A stretch of 64,000 nucleotides of DNA, from positions 2,188,440-2,252,439 of the forward strand of contig PJRA01000048.1 in the NCBI GenBank assembly GCA_016987375.1, read 5' to 3'. Both the position numbers and the translations under genes were made by a program. Under the pieces are notes generated by a model. It did not search any database, was not told where the DNA came from, and saw only the letters and a list, made by a program, of their open reading frames with translations. Numbering within the stretch: the first letter of the stretch is position 1; each line of letters begins with the position of its first letter. The stretch is from Brachionus koreanus (lineage: Eukaryota > Rotifera > Eurotatoria > Ploima > Brachionidae). Below, one piece after another: positions 37,623 through 48,964 of the stretch.

Positions 37623-38249
37623 TTATTCCCTTTTTTCATTGAACATTTGGGAGCAAAATTTTTCTAAATCTGAATAGTAATTTTTTTCAACAAGCACGCC
37701 ATTTACATCGAAATATTTTGCAACAGATTGCTCCACAATTTTTCTAATCACTTTATTTCCGTGCTGTAATTCAATAGTAAGTACATAAAAATTCTCTTTA
37801 TGTCTTTGAAAAAAAATTTGAAAAAGAATTTTTTTTAATGATAAAACTTACGGCTTCTGTTTTGAAAAAAAATTCCAATAATATGTATTGTTATCTAATT
37901 TTTGAACAATTTGAGCAAAACAGCCTTTTTCAATAAATGACGTGTAAAGAGTTAATATGCCCACAGATACAAAATAGGAAAACACGCACACAATAATAAC
38001 TAATTTTGATTCTGGAAAAGGATATAAGTAATCGTAGCCAATGGCATAAAGAGAAAACAAAACTGCTATAGTAGAAATTAGCAATCTTCCATTCATTAAT
38101 GAATGAGTTTCAACACAATCTTTTTGATTAGTCAAAAATTTTCTTCCAGCATCATCAAGCGCATTTTTTAGGGCATTCCAATCCCATTTATCAATTTTAG
38201 TTTCTCCATTTTCTTCTGTTATTTTACTGGTAAACGATGATTCTGACAT
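37623..38249 (-). CDS. SPCS2: Signal peptidase complex subunit 2
   Basis: Two minus-strand exons (38249-37852, 37803-37623) separated by a 48-nt intron give 192 residues. IDKWDWNALKNALDDAGRKFL is the cytosolic N-terminal signature. Two adjacent hydrophobic segments follow, divided by YDYLYPFPESK, the most conserved SPCS2 motif, and then GILTLYTSFIEKG. The rest is a cytosolic domain ending in basic KREs. SPCS2 is a non-catalytic ER-membrane subunit that links signal peptidase to the Sec61 translocon. It is slightly shorter than the human protein (226). Confidence 0.93.
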
Positions 38250-39580
38250 ATTCGATTAGATTGAAAAATTTTTAATTTAAACTTCTTTTCTTATGAGTTG
38301 TCGTTTTTGAATTAATGACAAATGTTCAATGTATTTGAAATAAAAGCAAATATAAGAAACAATTTATCTAGATTTTAATAAAATTTTAGATTTTTAACAA
38401 AAAAATTAACTATTCAAATAAAACATAACAAATTCTCTATTTTAATTCCTTTTAAAAAAACTTCAATTTTAAATAATTTTAATACACTAAGATTGGATCG
38501 TTGGATTATAGAAAAAAATTAATATTGAACAGGTTAATAATTTTTAATTTACAACAAAAAATATATATTTTTTAAAGTATTTTATTTTTGATTAATTTTT
38601 TCTTATTTTTTTTTATTTTCATTTTATTTTATTTAAATTTATTTTGAAAGTAAATTAAAAAGTAAATTTGGAATAAAATTAAAATAATATTTATTTAAAA
38701 AAATTTACTGCAACCAGAGACAGCATGGTTTTTTACATAAGGAAAAAATATTTTAAGTAAAAAAGGTACGACAAACTATATTGTACTTTATTAGATAAAT
38801 TTTATTCATTTATAAAATATTTATTTTTTGATTTGAGACTTTTTCAATATACCAAAATAAAAACTTGTTTTTATCATAAATATAGAACTCAATTTTTTTC
38901 AAATTAATAAACTCACAAAAAGCATAAGACAAAAAATAGTCCTTCTAATTTATTTCTAAAAAAGCTAATTATTCTCGATAAAATATTCAATAAATAATAG
39001 TATCAATTGTATGTTTTATTTTCATATTTTTTTATTTTCTATTATAATTTTTATGCAAATTTTCAGAAAATTTAAAAAGTTAGTCTTGAAAATGTAAAAA
39101 AAAAATTTCTAAAAAATTGCTATCTAAGATATATGAAAATATAAAAATTCACTTACATTTTGGGGTATTTTTTCAAAAACCAAAAAATAGCTTTCAGTTT
39201 TTTAAGCAACAAAAAAAAAATTCAAATTAAAATTTGAAAATTTTGCCTTTACTTTTTTAATTTTGATTAATAGTCTGTGTGTTGGAGTTTAGATAATTTT
39301 AATCCTCTGTTTTCGTATAGGCTTTGAAACATGTAAGTTTTGATCTTAAAAAAAATTAAAAAAAAAATGAAAACAAAATATTTTATTTAAATCTATTTTT
39401 CATAAACAATAATTTGAATGCAGACAAATAATGGTATGCAAATGCGAAACTCTATTAAAAAATATAAAAAAATCCTTTGAATTTTCTAAAAGCTTAACTC
39501 AGAACAAATAAATTAATAAATCTCAATAAAAAATGTTTTAAAATATTTTTTTCTAGTTGAATAAAATTTTAAATTTAGTT
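38250..39580. other. Intergenic, nothing seen
   Basis: 1.3 kb of AT-rich sequence with long A and T runs between ALAS and SPCS2, both on the minus strand. No gene or repeat is recognisable. Confidence 0.4.
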
Positions 39581-41161
39581 TTAATTTTTATTTAATCTAA
39601 GACCAGTTTTTGTCCAGGCATCAATTAAAGAAGAGACTAAATTTTCAATCATTTCCATTGTATGATGTGGATTAGGCACAATTCTAAGTCTTTCTTCTCC
39701 TTTGGCAACAGTCGGATAGTTAATTGACTGAATATAAATACCATGGTTATTTAGTAGACGATCACATATTTCACCCGCAGCTTTAACGTCCCCTACCATT
39801 ACTGGCACTATGTGACTTGGGCTATTCATAACCGGAAACCCAGCTCTAATAAGTTTTTCCTTAACAATATGAGCATACAATTGATGTTTAGCTCTCAATT
39901 CTCTTCCTTCATCACTTTTACTTATCTCAATTGATGCCAATGAGCCAGCGAGAACTGAAGGTGGTAGCGAAGTGGTGAAAATAAAACCAGATCCGAAGCT
40001 TCTTACGGTGTCAATTAAATTCGATGAAGCCGCAATATAACCACCGATATTTCCAAAAGCCTTTCCAAGAGTTCCAGTTATTATATCCATTTTGTCTAAT
40101 GCACTATCTCTTTCACCAATACCAGCTCCATTTTCACCATAAAGACCCACGGCGTGAACTTCATCAATAAATGTTATACCACCGTATTTATGCGTTATGT
40201 CACACATTCTATGCAGATCGCATATGCTTCCGTCCATTGAATGAACAGATTCAAAAGCGACTATTTTTGGTGTATCATTCGGTAGTTTCTTGAGAAGAGA
40301 CTCTAAATGTTCATAATCATTATGTTTGAAAACTGTTTTCGGAATACCACTATTTCTGATACCTTGAATCATTGAAGCATGATTGCCTGCATCGCTTAAT
40401 ATATGGCATTTTGGAAGCATCCTAGCCAGTGTATACAGGGTAGTGTCATTCGCAACATAGCATGAAGTAAATAAAAGAGCCGACTCTTTTTGATGTAGTC
40501 TAGCTAGTTCTTCTTCTAGTTTGTAATGAAGAGGACTTGAGCCGCTAATATTTCTGGTACCACCTGATCCAGCCCCATACTTCCATACTGCCTCAGTAAG
40601 TTTAGACTGTACAAATGGATGCCGACCTAAGCCTAAATAGTCATTACTACACCAAATTGTTACATCTTTAGCTTTATCTTGAGCGTATTCTTGAACTTTG
40701 GGAAATGTTTCAGCATAACGAATCACTTTTTTGAAATATCTATAAGAACCGTCTTTTTTCTTTTCATCTATTTTCGAATTAAAAAAATGTTGATAGTCAA
40801 ATAGGTTAGGATTTTCATGAGGTGTTCGCCTTTGTCTATGCACATTTAACCTTTGCTTTAGGTCATGGTCTACTAAATCATGTTCAGATCTTTTTCTTAT
40901 ACTTTTGTACATTTTTAAGTTCTCAGCTTGCTTGAAAAATGGACAGTCTATTGTATCTGTACAGTTGAATGGAACTCTATTGTAAATTTCTGATTTTGGA
41001 CAATGTCTTATTGAATTGTCTAGTGGATTTGAAGTAGATGTCAAAGTACGATGAGCATGCATCATGAATGGACATCTATCCATAGCGCTTGAAATTGAGA
41101 CTGCATTTTTCTTCAGTTCAGACATGGAAAACTGTGATAAATATCTACATTTTAGTAGCAT
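39581..41161 (-). CDS. ALAS: 5-aminolevulinate synthase, mitochondrial
   Basis: Intronless frame of 526 residues. It condenses glycine and succinyl-CoA to 5-aminolevulinate in the mitochondrial matrix, the first step of heme synthesis, with pyridoxal phosphate. The core is complete: WCSNDYLGLGRHP, GAGSGGTRNISGSSPLHYKL, SDAGNHASMIQGIRNSG, FIDEVHAVGLYGENGAGI and TGTLGKAFGNIGGYIA with the PLP lysine, then FIFTTSLPPSVLAGSLASI and RLRIVPNPHHT. The N-terminus is a plausible mitochondrial leader and carries three Cys-Pro pairs (CPFM at 30-33, HCPK at 53-56, CPFF at 73-76). These are the heme-regulatory motifs through which heme blocks import or triggers turnover in animal ALAS. Being intronless beside intron-rich neighbours is notable. 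Confidence 0.97.
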   Translation of the reverse strand: MLLKCRYLSQFSMSELKKNAVSISSAMDRCPFMMHAHRTLTSTSNPLDNSIRHCPKSEIYNRVPFNCTDTIDCPFFKQAENLKMYKSIRKRSEHDLVDHDLKQRLNVHRQRRTPHENPNLFDYQHFFNSKIDEKKKDGSYRYFKKVIRYAETFPKVQEYAQDKAKDVTIWCSNDYLGLGRHPFVQSKLTEAVWKYGAGSGGTRNISGSSPLHYKLEEELARLHQKESALLFTSCYVANDTTLYTLARMLPKCHILSDAGNHASMIQGIRNSGIPKTVFKHNDYEHLESLLKKLPNDTPKIVAFESVHSMDGSICDLHRMCDITHKYGGITFIDEVHAVGLYGENGAGIGERDSALDKMDIITGTLGKAFGNIGGYIAASSNLIDTVRSFGSGFIFTTSLPPSVLAGSLASIEISKSDEGRELRAKHQLYAHIVKEKLIRAGFPVMNSPSHIVPVMVGDVKAAGEICDRLLNNHGIYIQSINYPTVAKGEERLRIVPNPHHTMEMIENLVSSLIDAWTKTGLRLNKN

Positions 41162-42999
41162 TTTTCCAATTTTTAATTTTAACTTTCTATTAAAATAAAA
41201 CCAAATAAAAAAAAATGGAAGATAACAAGCTTTTAAAAAGAAAAATCATGGTAATAGAGTTTTTTTTCTAAAGAGCTTTCGATAAAGAGCAAGGATATTG
41301 ACACAAGAGTTGAAAATTTTTTGTTAAAATTAATCTATTTATATAAATATCTTGGTTTTGTTAGAACGAAAGCCATTTATTTAAATTTGGTACTAGCAAA
41401 TATTCACAATAAAGCTCGTTTTTATCGAGATTTTACATAACTAAAATAAAACTAGAAAATATTTTTCTTTGTATTATAATTTTTTTTAAATAAAATTTGC
41501 AATATAAATTTATTCTAATGCTAGACTATCTACATATAGTTTAGCTGTGAAATATTGCAATCAAGCATTTTGGAATCAATTTTTTGCTAAAACTTGATTA
41601 GTTTTATAAAATGGCAAAAATTTTACTAACTCTACACCCTTCAATTATATAATATTAGACAAATTATAAAACAGTTAAGAGAAAATTAAAAAAATGAAAT
41701 TACATTTCAAAATTTCAAGATTTATTTTTTGATTTTTTTCCAATTTAATTTATTGGCAAAAAATCATAATTAAAAAAAAAAACTGATCAAATTTAAGATA
41801 ACTTAGACTTGACTAAAAAGATTTTAAACCTTTTTTGACAAAAAATGTGAATCTCTTATTATTTATCTTATTATGAATACATTTTTATGGTTAATTTTCT
41901 GCATAAATTATTTTTCTTACTTTGACACAAATAAACCATTGTATTAGTTTCTTCTCTATTCTCTATCTGGCTTGGCTTTCATTTTTTTATAATTAAAAAT
42001 AATTAATAAAAAATAAATTTTTTGAAATTGAAATAAAAATTTAAAAATATGGAAATTTTTAATTAGTTTATTTATTCTTGAGCATTATAAAAATGAAGAT
42101 TTCTTGGCTATTAATAAAATCTTGGCTAATTTGTATTAGCCTGACTTATAAAAGTTTAGCCTAATTCGAAATTATTCTCTAATTAAAATTTTTAAATAAT
42201 TCTACTTACATCCTAAATTTTGATAGAATACTTTGAATGAATTTAAATTTGATTTTGTTTATGTTTCTTTAATACTGTAACATTTGCTAGTATTTTTTAT
42301 TTTAATGCTGTTGGTTCGAGACTGAACCATTTGAAAAGTGCCAAGCATGCTTTTACTAATAAAATAAACTTATATACTAAAATCATCTAATTTCGTCAAA
42401 TAAACAAATATTTAAATAAAAAAATCAAAAATAGATTTGCAAAATTTTCAGTTTTCTTAAAAGAATTTCAATTCAACATTCAACTAGTAAAAACGGCAAA
42501 ATTTTATTTTTATATTACCTATATTATTAAAAAAAAGAAATGAATACCTTTAAAAATATTTTATATGCTTATTTTATTTTAATTACAATCACGAAAAATA
42601 TAATTATGTTTGTCAAAATATCAACAATTTTTAAACATTCAATTTACGGATTGCATGTATTTTAAAAATAAATGCTTTAAATCAAATTTCTTTAAAATAA
42701 AAATAAATCAGACATAAATAATTAGATTTTTGTTTTAGATGCATATCTGTATCTAATTAATTTATAGGACTCATTTACGCATAAAACAATCTTCTACACT
42801 AGAATAACCAAAAAATCAAAAAAATGCAGTACTTTGGTAAAACAGTCAAAATGTTTATAATGTGAATTCGGTGACAAAATTTGAAATGTCGTTATATCTA
42901 TTCTATTTTTGAATTTTTTTTTCAACAACCAATATGTTCTTAAAGATCTTGAAGAGAGGAATCTGAACATGCTTAAAAAAAAATTTAAACTTTTTCTGA
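41162..42999. other. Intergenic, AT-rich
   Basis: Upstream region of ALAS. Mostly A/T runs and short Lys/Phe/Ile frames. No supportable gene. The last part grades into the transposon-like region that follows. Confidence 0.4.
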
Positions 43000-43337
43000 A
43001 CCCCTTTTTTTTAGTTAAAGTTTTTTTTTCGGCCAATTCGGTGAGTATCGGTCAAATTAGTAATTCGGTTTGTCCACTTTTTCGTCGTTCATGTTAGATG
43101 CTAGCTCTAATCTAATTAGATTATTGAATTCCCCATATCTTTAATAGTAAAAAAAAAGATTATTTAAGAATTTTTAGTTGTCTTTGGACGTGTCTAGCTA
43201 AACGTGGTGAATAAGGTCTCCCCTAAAAACCCAAAAATCTCACTTAATAAGCCAAAAAATCATTCTGTTTCGATTTTCTCCTCCTTTTATAAAAATAATT
43301 TGATCACTTTGTATTATCAAAAATCGTCATAACTGAA

Positions 43338-43476
43338 ATGGTTGTTGATAAAGAAAATATGGCAAATTGGCTAACTTGTGAAAATTGTCCTAATTGGGTT
43401 TGTTTTGAATGTTTACCGAAAAAGTTTAGAAATAACAAAGGGTTGGAATCTTAATGTGATGAATGTCTCGACTAAT
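43338..43476 (+). pseudogene. PHD-type zinc-finger fragment with an internal stop
   Basis: The frame from the ATG at 43338 reads NWLTCENCPNWVCFECL, then about 13 residues, a TAA stop, and CDEC in the same frame. The Cys-x2-Cys...Trp...Cys-x2-Cys...Cys-x2-Cys layout matches the tail of a PHD finger such as those fused to pogo/Jerky-type DDE transposases and other mobile elements. The first part of the finger and any transposase are missing. Assigning it to a transposon is inference from the repeats around it. Confidence 0.45.
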
Positions 43477-43740
43477 CTTTTAAACTAAAAAAATCAAACA
43501 TATAATTCATTTTAAATATTATAAAATTTAAACGAATTATTAACGTTATTTCGCTGTTGCTTATATTTAAAAGAATAATAATAAAGAATATTTTAAAATA
43601 TTATATTATAGAAAAAAACAAAAAATCCTTTTTTTAATTCTTATTAGGTTAATTGGCCGAATTCGGTGAATATTCTGAAAAAGAGGTTAGTTTTCGGGCT
43701 AAATATATACAAAATCAGGGGTAATCGGGTTAACCTAATT

Positions 43741-43794
43741 CACCCAATAAGGCCTCACCCAATAAGGCCTCACCCAATAAGGCCTCACCCAATT
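43741..43794 (+). repeat. 15-bp tandem repeat, CACCCAATAAGGCCT
   Basis: Three perfect head-to-tail 15-bp copies followed by a partial fourth (CACCCAATT). It is much more GC-rich than its surroundings and lies inside the transposon-like region. Confidence 0.9.
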
Positions 43795-43920
43795 AACATC
43801 AGGAGGTAAAGGGTTGACTACAAAAAACAGGTATAATTCGGTGAGTATTTTTGGAATTTTTGAACAAAATGGGTGCGAAATATCCAATAAAAAAAAAGGT
43901 CACCCGCTTAGGCTCATTTA

Positions 43921-44429
43921 CCATATAAAAAAATATAAATTAAAAAGTTACATTGTTTCAGCAGAAGATGTCGATGATAAATTGAAATTTTAATTAGTGC
44001 TTTAGTTGTATTCTAAATAATTAAATAACACTTAAAGATAATAAGAATAATGAACTTTTAATTTTATCTTCAAATCACTTAAACATGACCATAGCATGTT
44101 TAAATCTTTGAAAAAAATAAAATTAACTTTATTTTACATAAGCTGTCTTAAATTTGGTCTAATAAAATAAAAAGCAATTTGATCAAATATAATAAATTCT
44201 TAACAATTTATTTTTTGGCTTTAATTTTCTCCAAAAATATTAATACATTTATTTTTAGATAAAAAATCTAATTTAATAAATGTGTATCAAATAGATGGTA
44301 AACAAATTTATCAAGATAAACTTATCAAATATTCTTAATTTTTAGTCATAATAAGGTTTTGATTGATTTGCTTTGATCAATATATCAAATATAAAGCTAT
44401 TTAAATTGAATTATAACTAGTAGTTCTTG
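43921..44429. other. Intergenic, AT-rich
   Basis: No coding or repeat signal seen between the transposon-like region and the LINE tail. Confidence 0.35.
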
Positions 44430-44640
44430 CTGCGACATTCTAATAAGAATTTCTGAGCCAATTACTGCTTTGTGGCTGTATGTATGGAGCTGAAGCAGCA
44501 ATATTCATTGAATTTTTCTAACAACGCCTTCAAGACTTCCATAGATTTAGGTTTTACAATACTATCAGACAACCAATTCCATTGTTAAACCACTCTGTTC
44601 AAAAAAAAAGATATCGGGCAGTCACCACACTTTCAAATCC
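44430..44640 (-). pseudogene. 3' end of a decayed non-LTR retrotransposon (LINE)
   Basis: Reading the minus strand from about 44610 gives FFLNRVV, a stop, QWNWLSDSIV, then KPKSMEVLKALLEKFNEYC. This matches the C-terminal tail of many LINE reverse transcriptases (typically FFSNRVVxxWNxLPxxVVxxxSxxxFKxxLDKFW). It carries an in-frame stop and no RT core is found upstream, so it is a short dead 5'-truncated remnant. The family (CR1, L2 or RTE-like) cannot be told. Confidence 0.5.
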
Positions 44641-45643
44641 TTTCTCAATTTGGTAAGAAAGCTTTCATTGTTCAATCTCATACAATATTGCTAAATTAAT
44701 TCTGATACAGATACAGATAGCATTTTTCAATCCACATGCTATTTTATGCATCAAGACATAAATGCTTTTCAAAGTCAGAGAAATTGAAAAATTTTTTTTT
44801 AAACTTTAAATTCAATTTTTTTATTTCTAAATTTGTGCCTATAAATAAATATATAAAAAAAGCAAATATTTTTTTTGGTTAAATTAAAACTTAAAAATAA
44901 TCGAATGGTTTAGCTTGAGGATTTGGAGATACTATTCTTTAAAAATTATTTTAGTGTCAAATAAAAAATAAAGAACCCCCATATTAATAGAGAAAAATCA
45001 AATTCTCATGTCAGATGATGTCAAGATATTCAGATGTCAAGAATTTAAACTCTTTAAAAGAAGGTTAAGAAACAAAAGAAAAACTTTGAACTTAAATAGT
45101 TAGAAATGTTAAATTTTGCGCTTGACTTGAATTGTTAAGGTTTTGAAAGAATTTTTTTACTTTTTTAAATTGAATTGAATATATGACCATTGAGAATTAT
45201 TTTAGCTAAAATAAAAATCTGGATAAAAATAACTTCAATTCAAAACTTATTAAAGTTATTTTTGGTCTAAATATTATACCAAAACAGCTTTTTTTCTAAA
45301 ATTCCTCCAAATTTATATAATCGTTTGTTCTAAATTTAATTAGATAATTTTGTCTTTAAATTCGAAGAAATTTTATCTTAATTTTTTATAGATAAAGGTA
45401 GCATATGATTTTAAGTTTATTTTCAATCCAAATTTTCTATCATTCCTTCGAACATAAATTTATTCTATTATAGGGATTGAAAAAAATGTCCATAACTTCA
45501 AAATTTTTTAAAAATAGAATCGGCTTAATGTTTTTTTATGCCAGTTTAAAGAATTGAAAGAAAAAATTCTATTATTAAAATTTTAAAAGTAAAAAAAAAA
45601 TAATTTGTAAAAATGAGCTTATGTAATTTAAGAAAATTTAATA
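44641..45643. other. Intergenic upstream of SLC26
   Basis: AT-rich sequence with no supportable gene. The first 100 bases may be further LINE debris. The rest should contain the SLC26 promoter. Confidence 0.35.
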
Positions 45644-48600
45644 ATGGTATGGACAAATAAAAAGAGTGAAAATATTCAAAGATCTTATCAAGTAGATCCC
45701 AGTTTTGAGCTTGACATAAATATAAATCGTCCCGCTTACAATCAAGCGAAATTTGAGCAAAGCTATAATGTTAAAGCATTCCAAGGCTTTAGTATTTTAT
45801 TTTTTTTTCGTGATTTTCTAGTAAAGAATTGTTCTCCAAGATCAGGAAATATTCGTAAAATCATTCTAAATCGATTTCCTATTATTGGCTGGCTAAGAGA
45901 GTACAATTTTCAAGAATATTTTGTTCCTGATCTATTTGCCGGAATCACAGTTGGAATAATGCATATTCCGCAGGGTATGGGATATGCTCTTTTGGCCGAT
46001 CTTCCACCCATATATGGCCTTTATAGTTCATTTTTTCCGGCTTTGGTTTATTTAATTTTTGGAACTTCACGACAGTTATCAATTGGAACTCTGGCAATAA
46101 CTTGTATAATGCTTGGGGCTTTAATTACTGATATCGAAAAAAAATATATTCCTCCGAATATTCCCAATTCGACAGAACTATCTCAAATTCTTTATTCCCA
46201 TTTTAACACCGATAACAAGGAAAAAATAAAATTACAAATAGCAACAGCGAGTGCTTTTGGTATTGGAATTATTCAGCTATTGATGTTTATTTTTCATCTT
46301 GGCTTCATAACAGCTTATTTCAGTGAGCCAATGTTAAATGGATTTGTAGCAGGTATTTTATATTTAACTAAATTAAATGCTATTTTTTTCCATCATCAAA
46401 ATTAAGCTTTGGTCTAAGTTTATACAAATCAAGTCAAAATTAATTTTAAATTTTGGTAGTTCCTTTATTTCCTTTATAAAAATTTAAAAAAAAATTCCTA
46501 TAATTATATATTAGACAAATTTTGAAGAAAAATAGAGATATTCTAGAGATAAGAAATATTTCATTATTTACATTATTTATAAATACTCAACGATGCTCAT
46601 GGGTATTAAGTACGATGTCAAAGGCAAATATTTATGATTCACTGATTTTTATTGATAGAAAAATTAATGAAAATTTTAAAGAAAAATGTACCGTAATCTC
46701 TTTAAAATTTCAAAATAAAAAAATAAATACCCTTTTTTTCAAATATGGAAAATTTGACTATTTTTCAGTTAATTTTTTATTTGAAATGTGTTTTTGGTGA
46801 AAAAAAGAGTAATCTCTTTTTTGAGGAAAAAATTTTGTATTTTTTTTTTTCTAAGGTTGTTCAATTCATGTTTTTACTTCGCAAATGAAGTCGCTATTTG
46901 GAATACCGGTTCCAAAAATTAATGGTATTTTCAAAATTCCACTGGTAAAATTTCTTAAATTTTAAATTCTCTAAAAAAAAAATTCTTTTTAGTTATGGTA
47001 CGATTTATTGGCTAATATAACAAAAGCAAATTTTGCCACAGTTTTAATATCTGCTGTTTGTATAACTTCATTGCTAGTGGTCAAGATTCATGTAAATCAA
47101 AGATTTTCTCGCAAAATGATAGGTATTTTTAGCTTTTTTTATCTATCAGGATCAATTTCTTTTTTTTTATAAAGCTCCATTTCCAATAGAACTTGTGGTG
47201 GTAACAACATCATATTTTTTAAGATACTTTTTTAATTTAATTTACTAAACTGAAAGGTAATTTTTGGTACTATAATTTCATATTTTGCAAAATTAAATGA
47301 AAAATATCATGTAAAAATAATCGGATCGGTACAATCAGGGTAAAAATAAGCTTTTTTTAATAATTTGCATTAATTTTATTCTTAAAGAATCCCTTCGCCA
47401 GAATCACCTCCATTCTACCTGTTAAAAGATATGATTGTTCCCTGTTTAATGATTGCGATTGTTTCGTTCGCAATTAATTTTTCACTTTGTGATCTATTCT
47501 CAAAAACTCATCATTACAAAATCAATCCAACTCAAGAACTTTTGGCATATGGTGCAAGCAATGTTTGTTCATCATTTTTCTCGTGTTTTGTAGCCTCAGG
47601 TTCGTTAGGTCGATCGTGTATCCAAAACAATGCTGGTGGAAAAACCCAAATGGCTTCTGTTTTTTCTTGTTTAATTTTGGCACTTGTTATGGGATTTATT
47701 GCTCCTTTATTTGAAAGTTTGCCAAAAGCATGTTTGGCTTCTATTGTTATAGTTGCTTTACAAGGCATTATAAAAAAGATAGGTGAATTGAATTTCTACT
47801 GGAAAATTAACATGATCGAATTTGTAAATTTTATTTGAAAGAAATTTTCAGTAGTTGATTTTTTTCTTTAGTTTCAATTCTTGATTACATTTTTATCGGT
47901 AATATTACTTGATATTGATATAGGTCTAGGAGTAGGTGTTGGATTCTATATTCTAATACACCTAGTGCGATCATCAAAGTATATTTTAATAAGAAATATT
48001 TAATTGATTATGTCACTCTAAATTTAAGACCATATTCAACTTTATTAGGTAATATACCTGGAACCGAGTTGTACAAAGACATGGCTCTTTATCGAGAGGT
48101 TTTAATCTAATTAATTTTAAAATAATTTTAAATCTTGAGATTTTTAAAAGGCGCAAGAACTAGATCTAATCAAAATTGTCCGAATTCAAGCTGAACTACA
48201 TGCAACTAATTCAAATCAGTTTAAAAAAGAAATTTTAAAGCTGACAGATGCTAAGCCAGAATTTTATTTGGAAATTAGAGAAAGAATTCGAGAGAAAAAG
48301 AAAACAATAGTTAATAGAAATAAGTCTTCAAAGCTCGGAAAAGTAAATTTAGCATTGGTGATAATAAAAATAACCTCTAAATTAAAATAAAAAAATTAAA
48401 AGATTTTTTCGAGTTTTATGAAAAAAAATCGTTCATCGGATAAAAATACTGATATGATGGTGTATGGAATTGAAAACAAAAACTTTGAAGATAGTTTACA
48501 AAACTTTCAGAACACAACCATCCAAATTGAACAGCAAGATACAAAAAAATATCCTAATAATTTAGAGACCGAAGAAAAAATAGGTCCTAATTTCAAGTTT

Positions 48601-48964
48601 TTAATAATTGATTGCTCTCCTATTTCATTTATTGATTCAGTTGGTGTAAAAACAATTAAACAGGTTAATTTTGAATGAAAAAATAATTCAAGTTTTTTAA
48701 TTAAAAAAATTTATAGCTCATTTCAGATTATAAAGAAATTGGAGTAACAATATATCTAGCAGATTGTAACGGTAAATTAAAAGAAAAAACTTAATAGAAA
48801 GTATCGATAAAAATATTTTTTTAGATTCTGTAATTGACAGATTCAAATGCATGGAATCTGCCAGTTCTATTGATCACAAAAGCGCTGGTTTTTATGATGA
48901 GACAATATTTCATCTATCAATTCATGACGCTGTTGTTCACGCTCAAAATATTCTAAACTATTAA
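45644..48964 (+). CDS. SLC26A: SLC26-family anion transporter (SulP with STAS domain)
   Basis: Twelve exons (45644-46352, 46856-46944, 46993-47122, 47175-47200, 47257-47339, 47388-47823, 47872-47978, 48029-48098, 48151-48342, 48403-48663, 48717-48771, 48825-48964) join in frame to 765 residues. The N-terminal polar region leads into FPIIGWLREYNFQEYFVPDL and DLFAGITVGIMHIPQGMGYA, the SulP signature. GTSRQLSIGT, EPMLNGFVAGCSIHVFTSQ, SYFAKLNEKYHVKIIGSVQ, FVASGSLGRSCIQNNAGGKT and the helix LLDIDIGLGVGVGF follow. The C-terminal STAS domain has IPGTELYKDM, a long charged insert encoded by exons 9-10, then FLIIDCSPISFIDSVGVKTI. SLC26 proteins exchange or conduct sulfate, chloride, bicarbonate or oxalate at the plasma membrane; the substrate cannot be assigned. 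Intron 1 (503 nt) is long, and exon 4 is only 26 nt. Confidence 0.94.

Larger units (their letters stand above)
43000..43920. mobile_element. Decayed DNA-transposon-like region with AATTCGGTGA repeats
   Basis: The motif AATTCGGTGA(G/A)TAT occurs three times (43035, 43660, 43834), twice directly after GGCC. Related inverted forms (TCACCCAAT) occur in the block at 43741-43794. The interval also holds a PHD-finger relic (43338-43476). Recurring end-like motifs around a coding relic suggest nested or deleted copies of one element. No transposase core is readable. Confidence 0.4.

Noticed and set aside
42794..43097. Overlapping short frames on both strands
   Set aside because: Phe/Lys-rich and antisense to each other, inside a decayed repeat region; no homology visible.
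46522..46800. Open frame inside SLC26 intron 1
   Set aside because: Exon 2 at 46856 joins exon 1 exactly with a conserved SulP motif; the frame in between has no SulP similarity.
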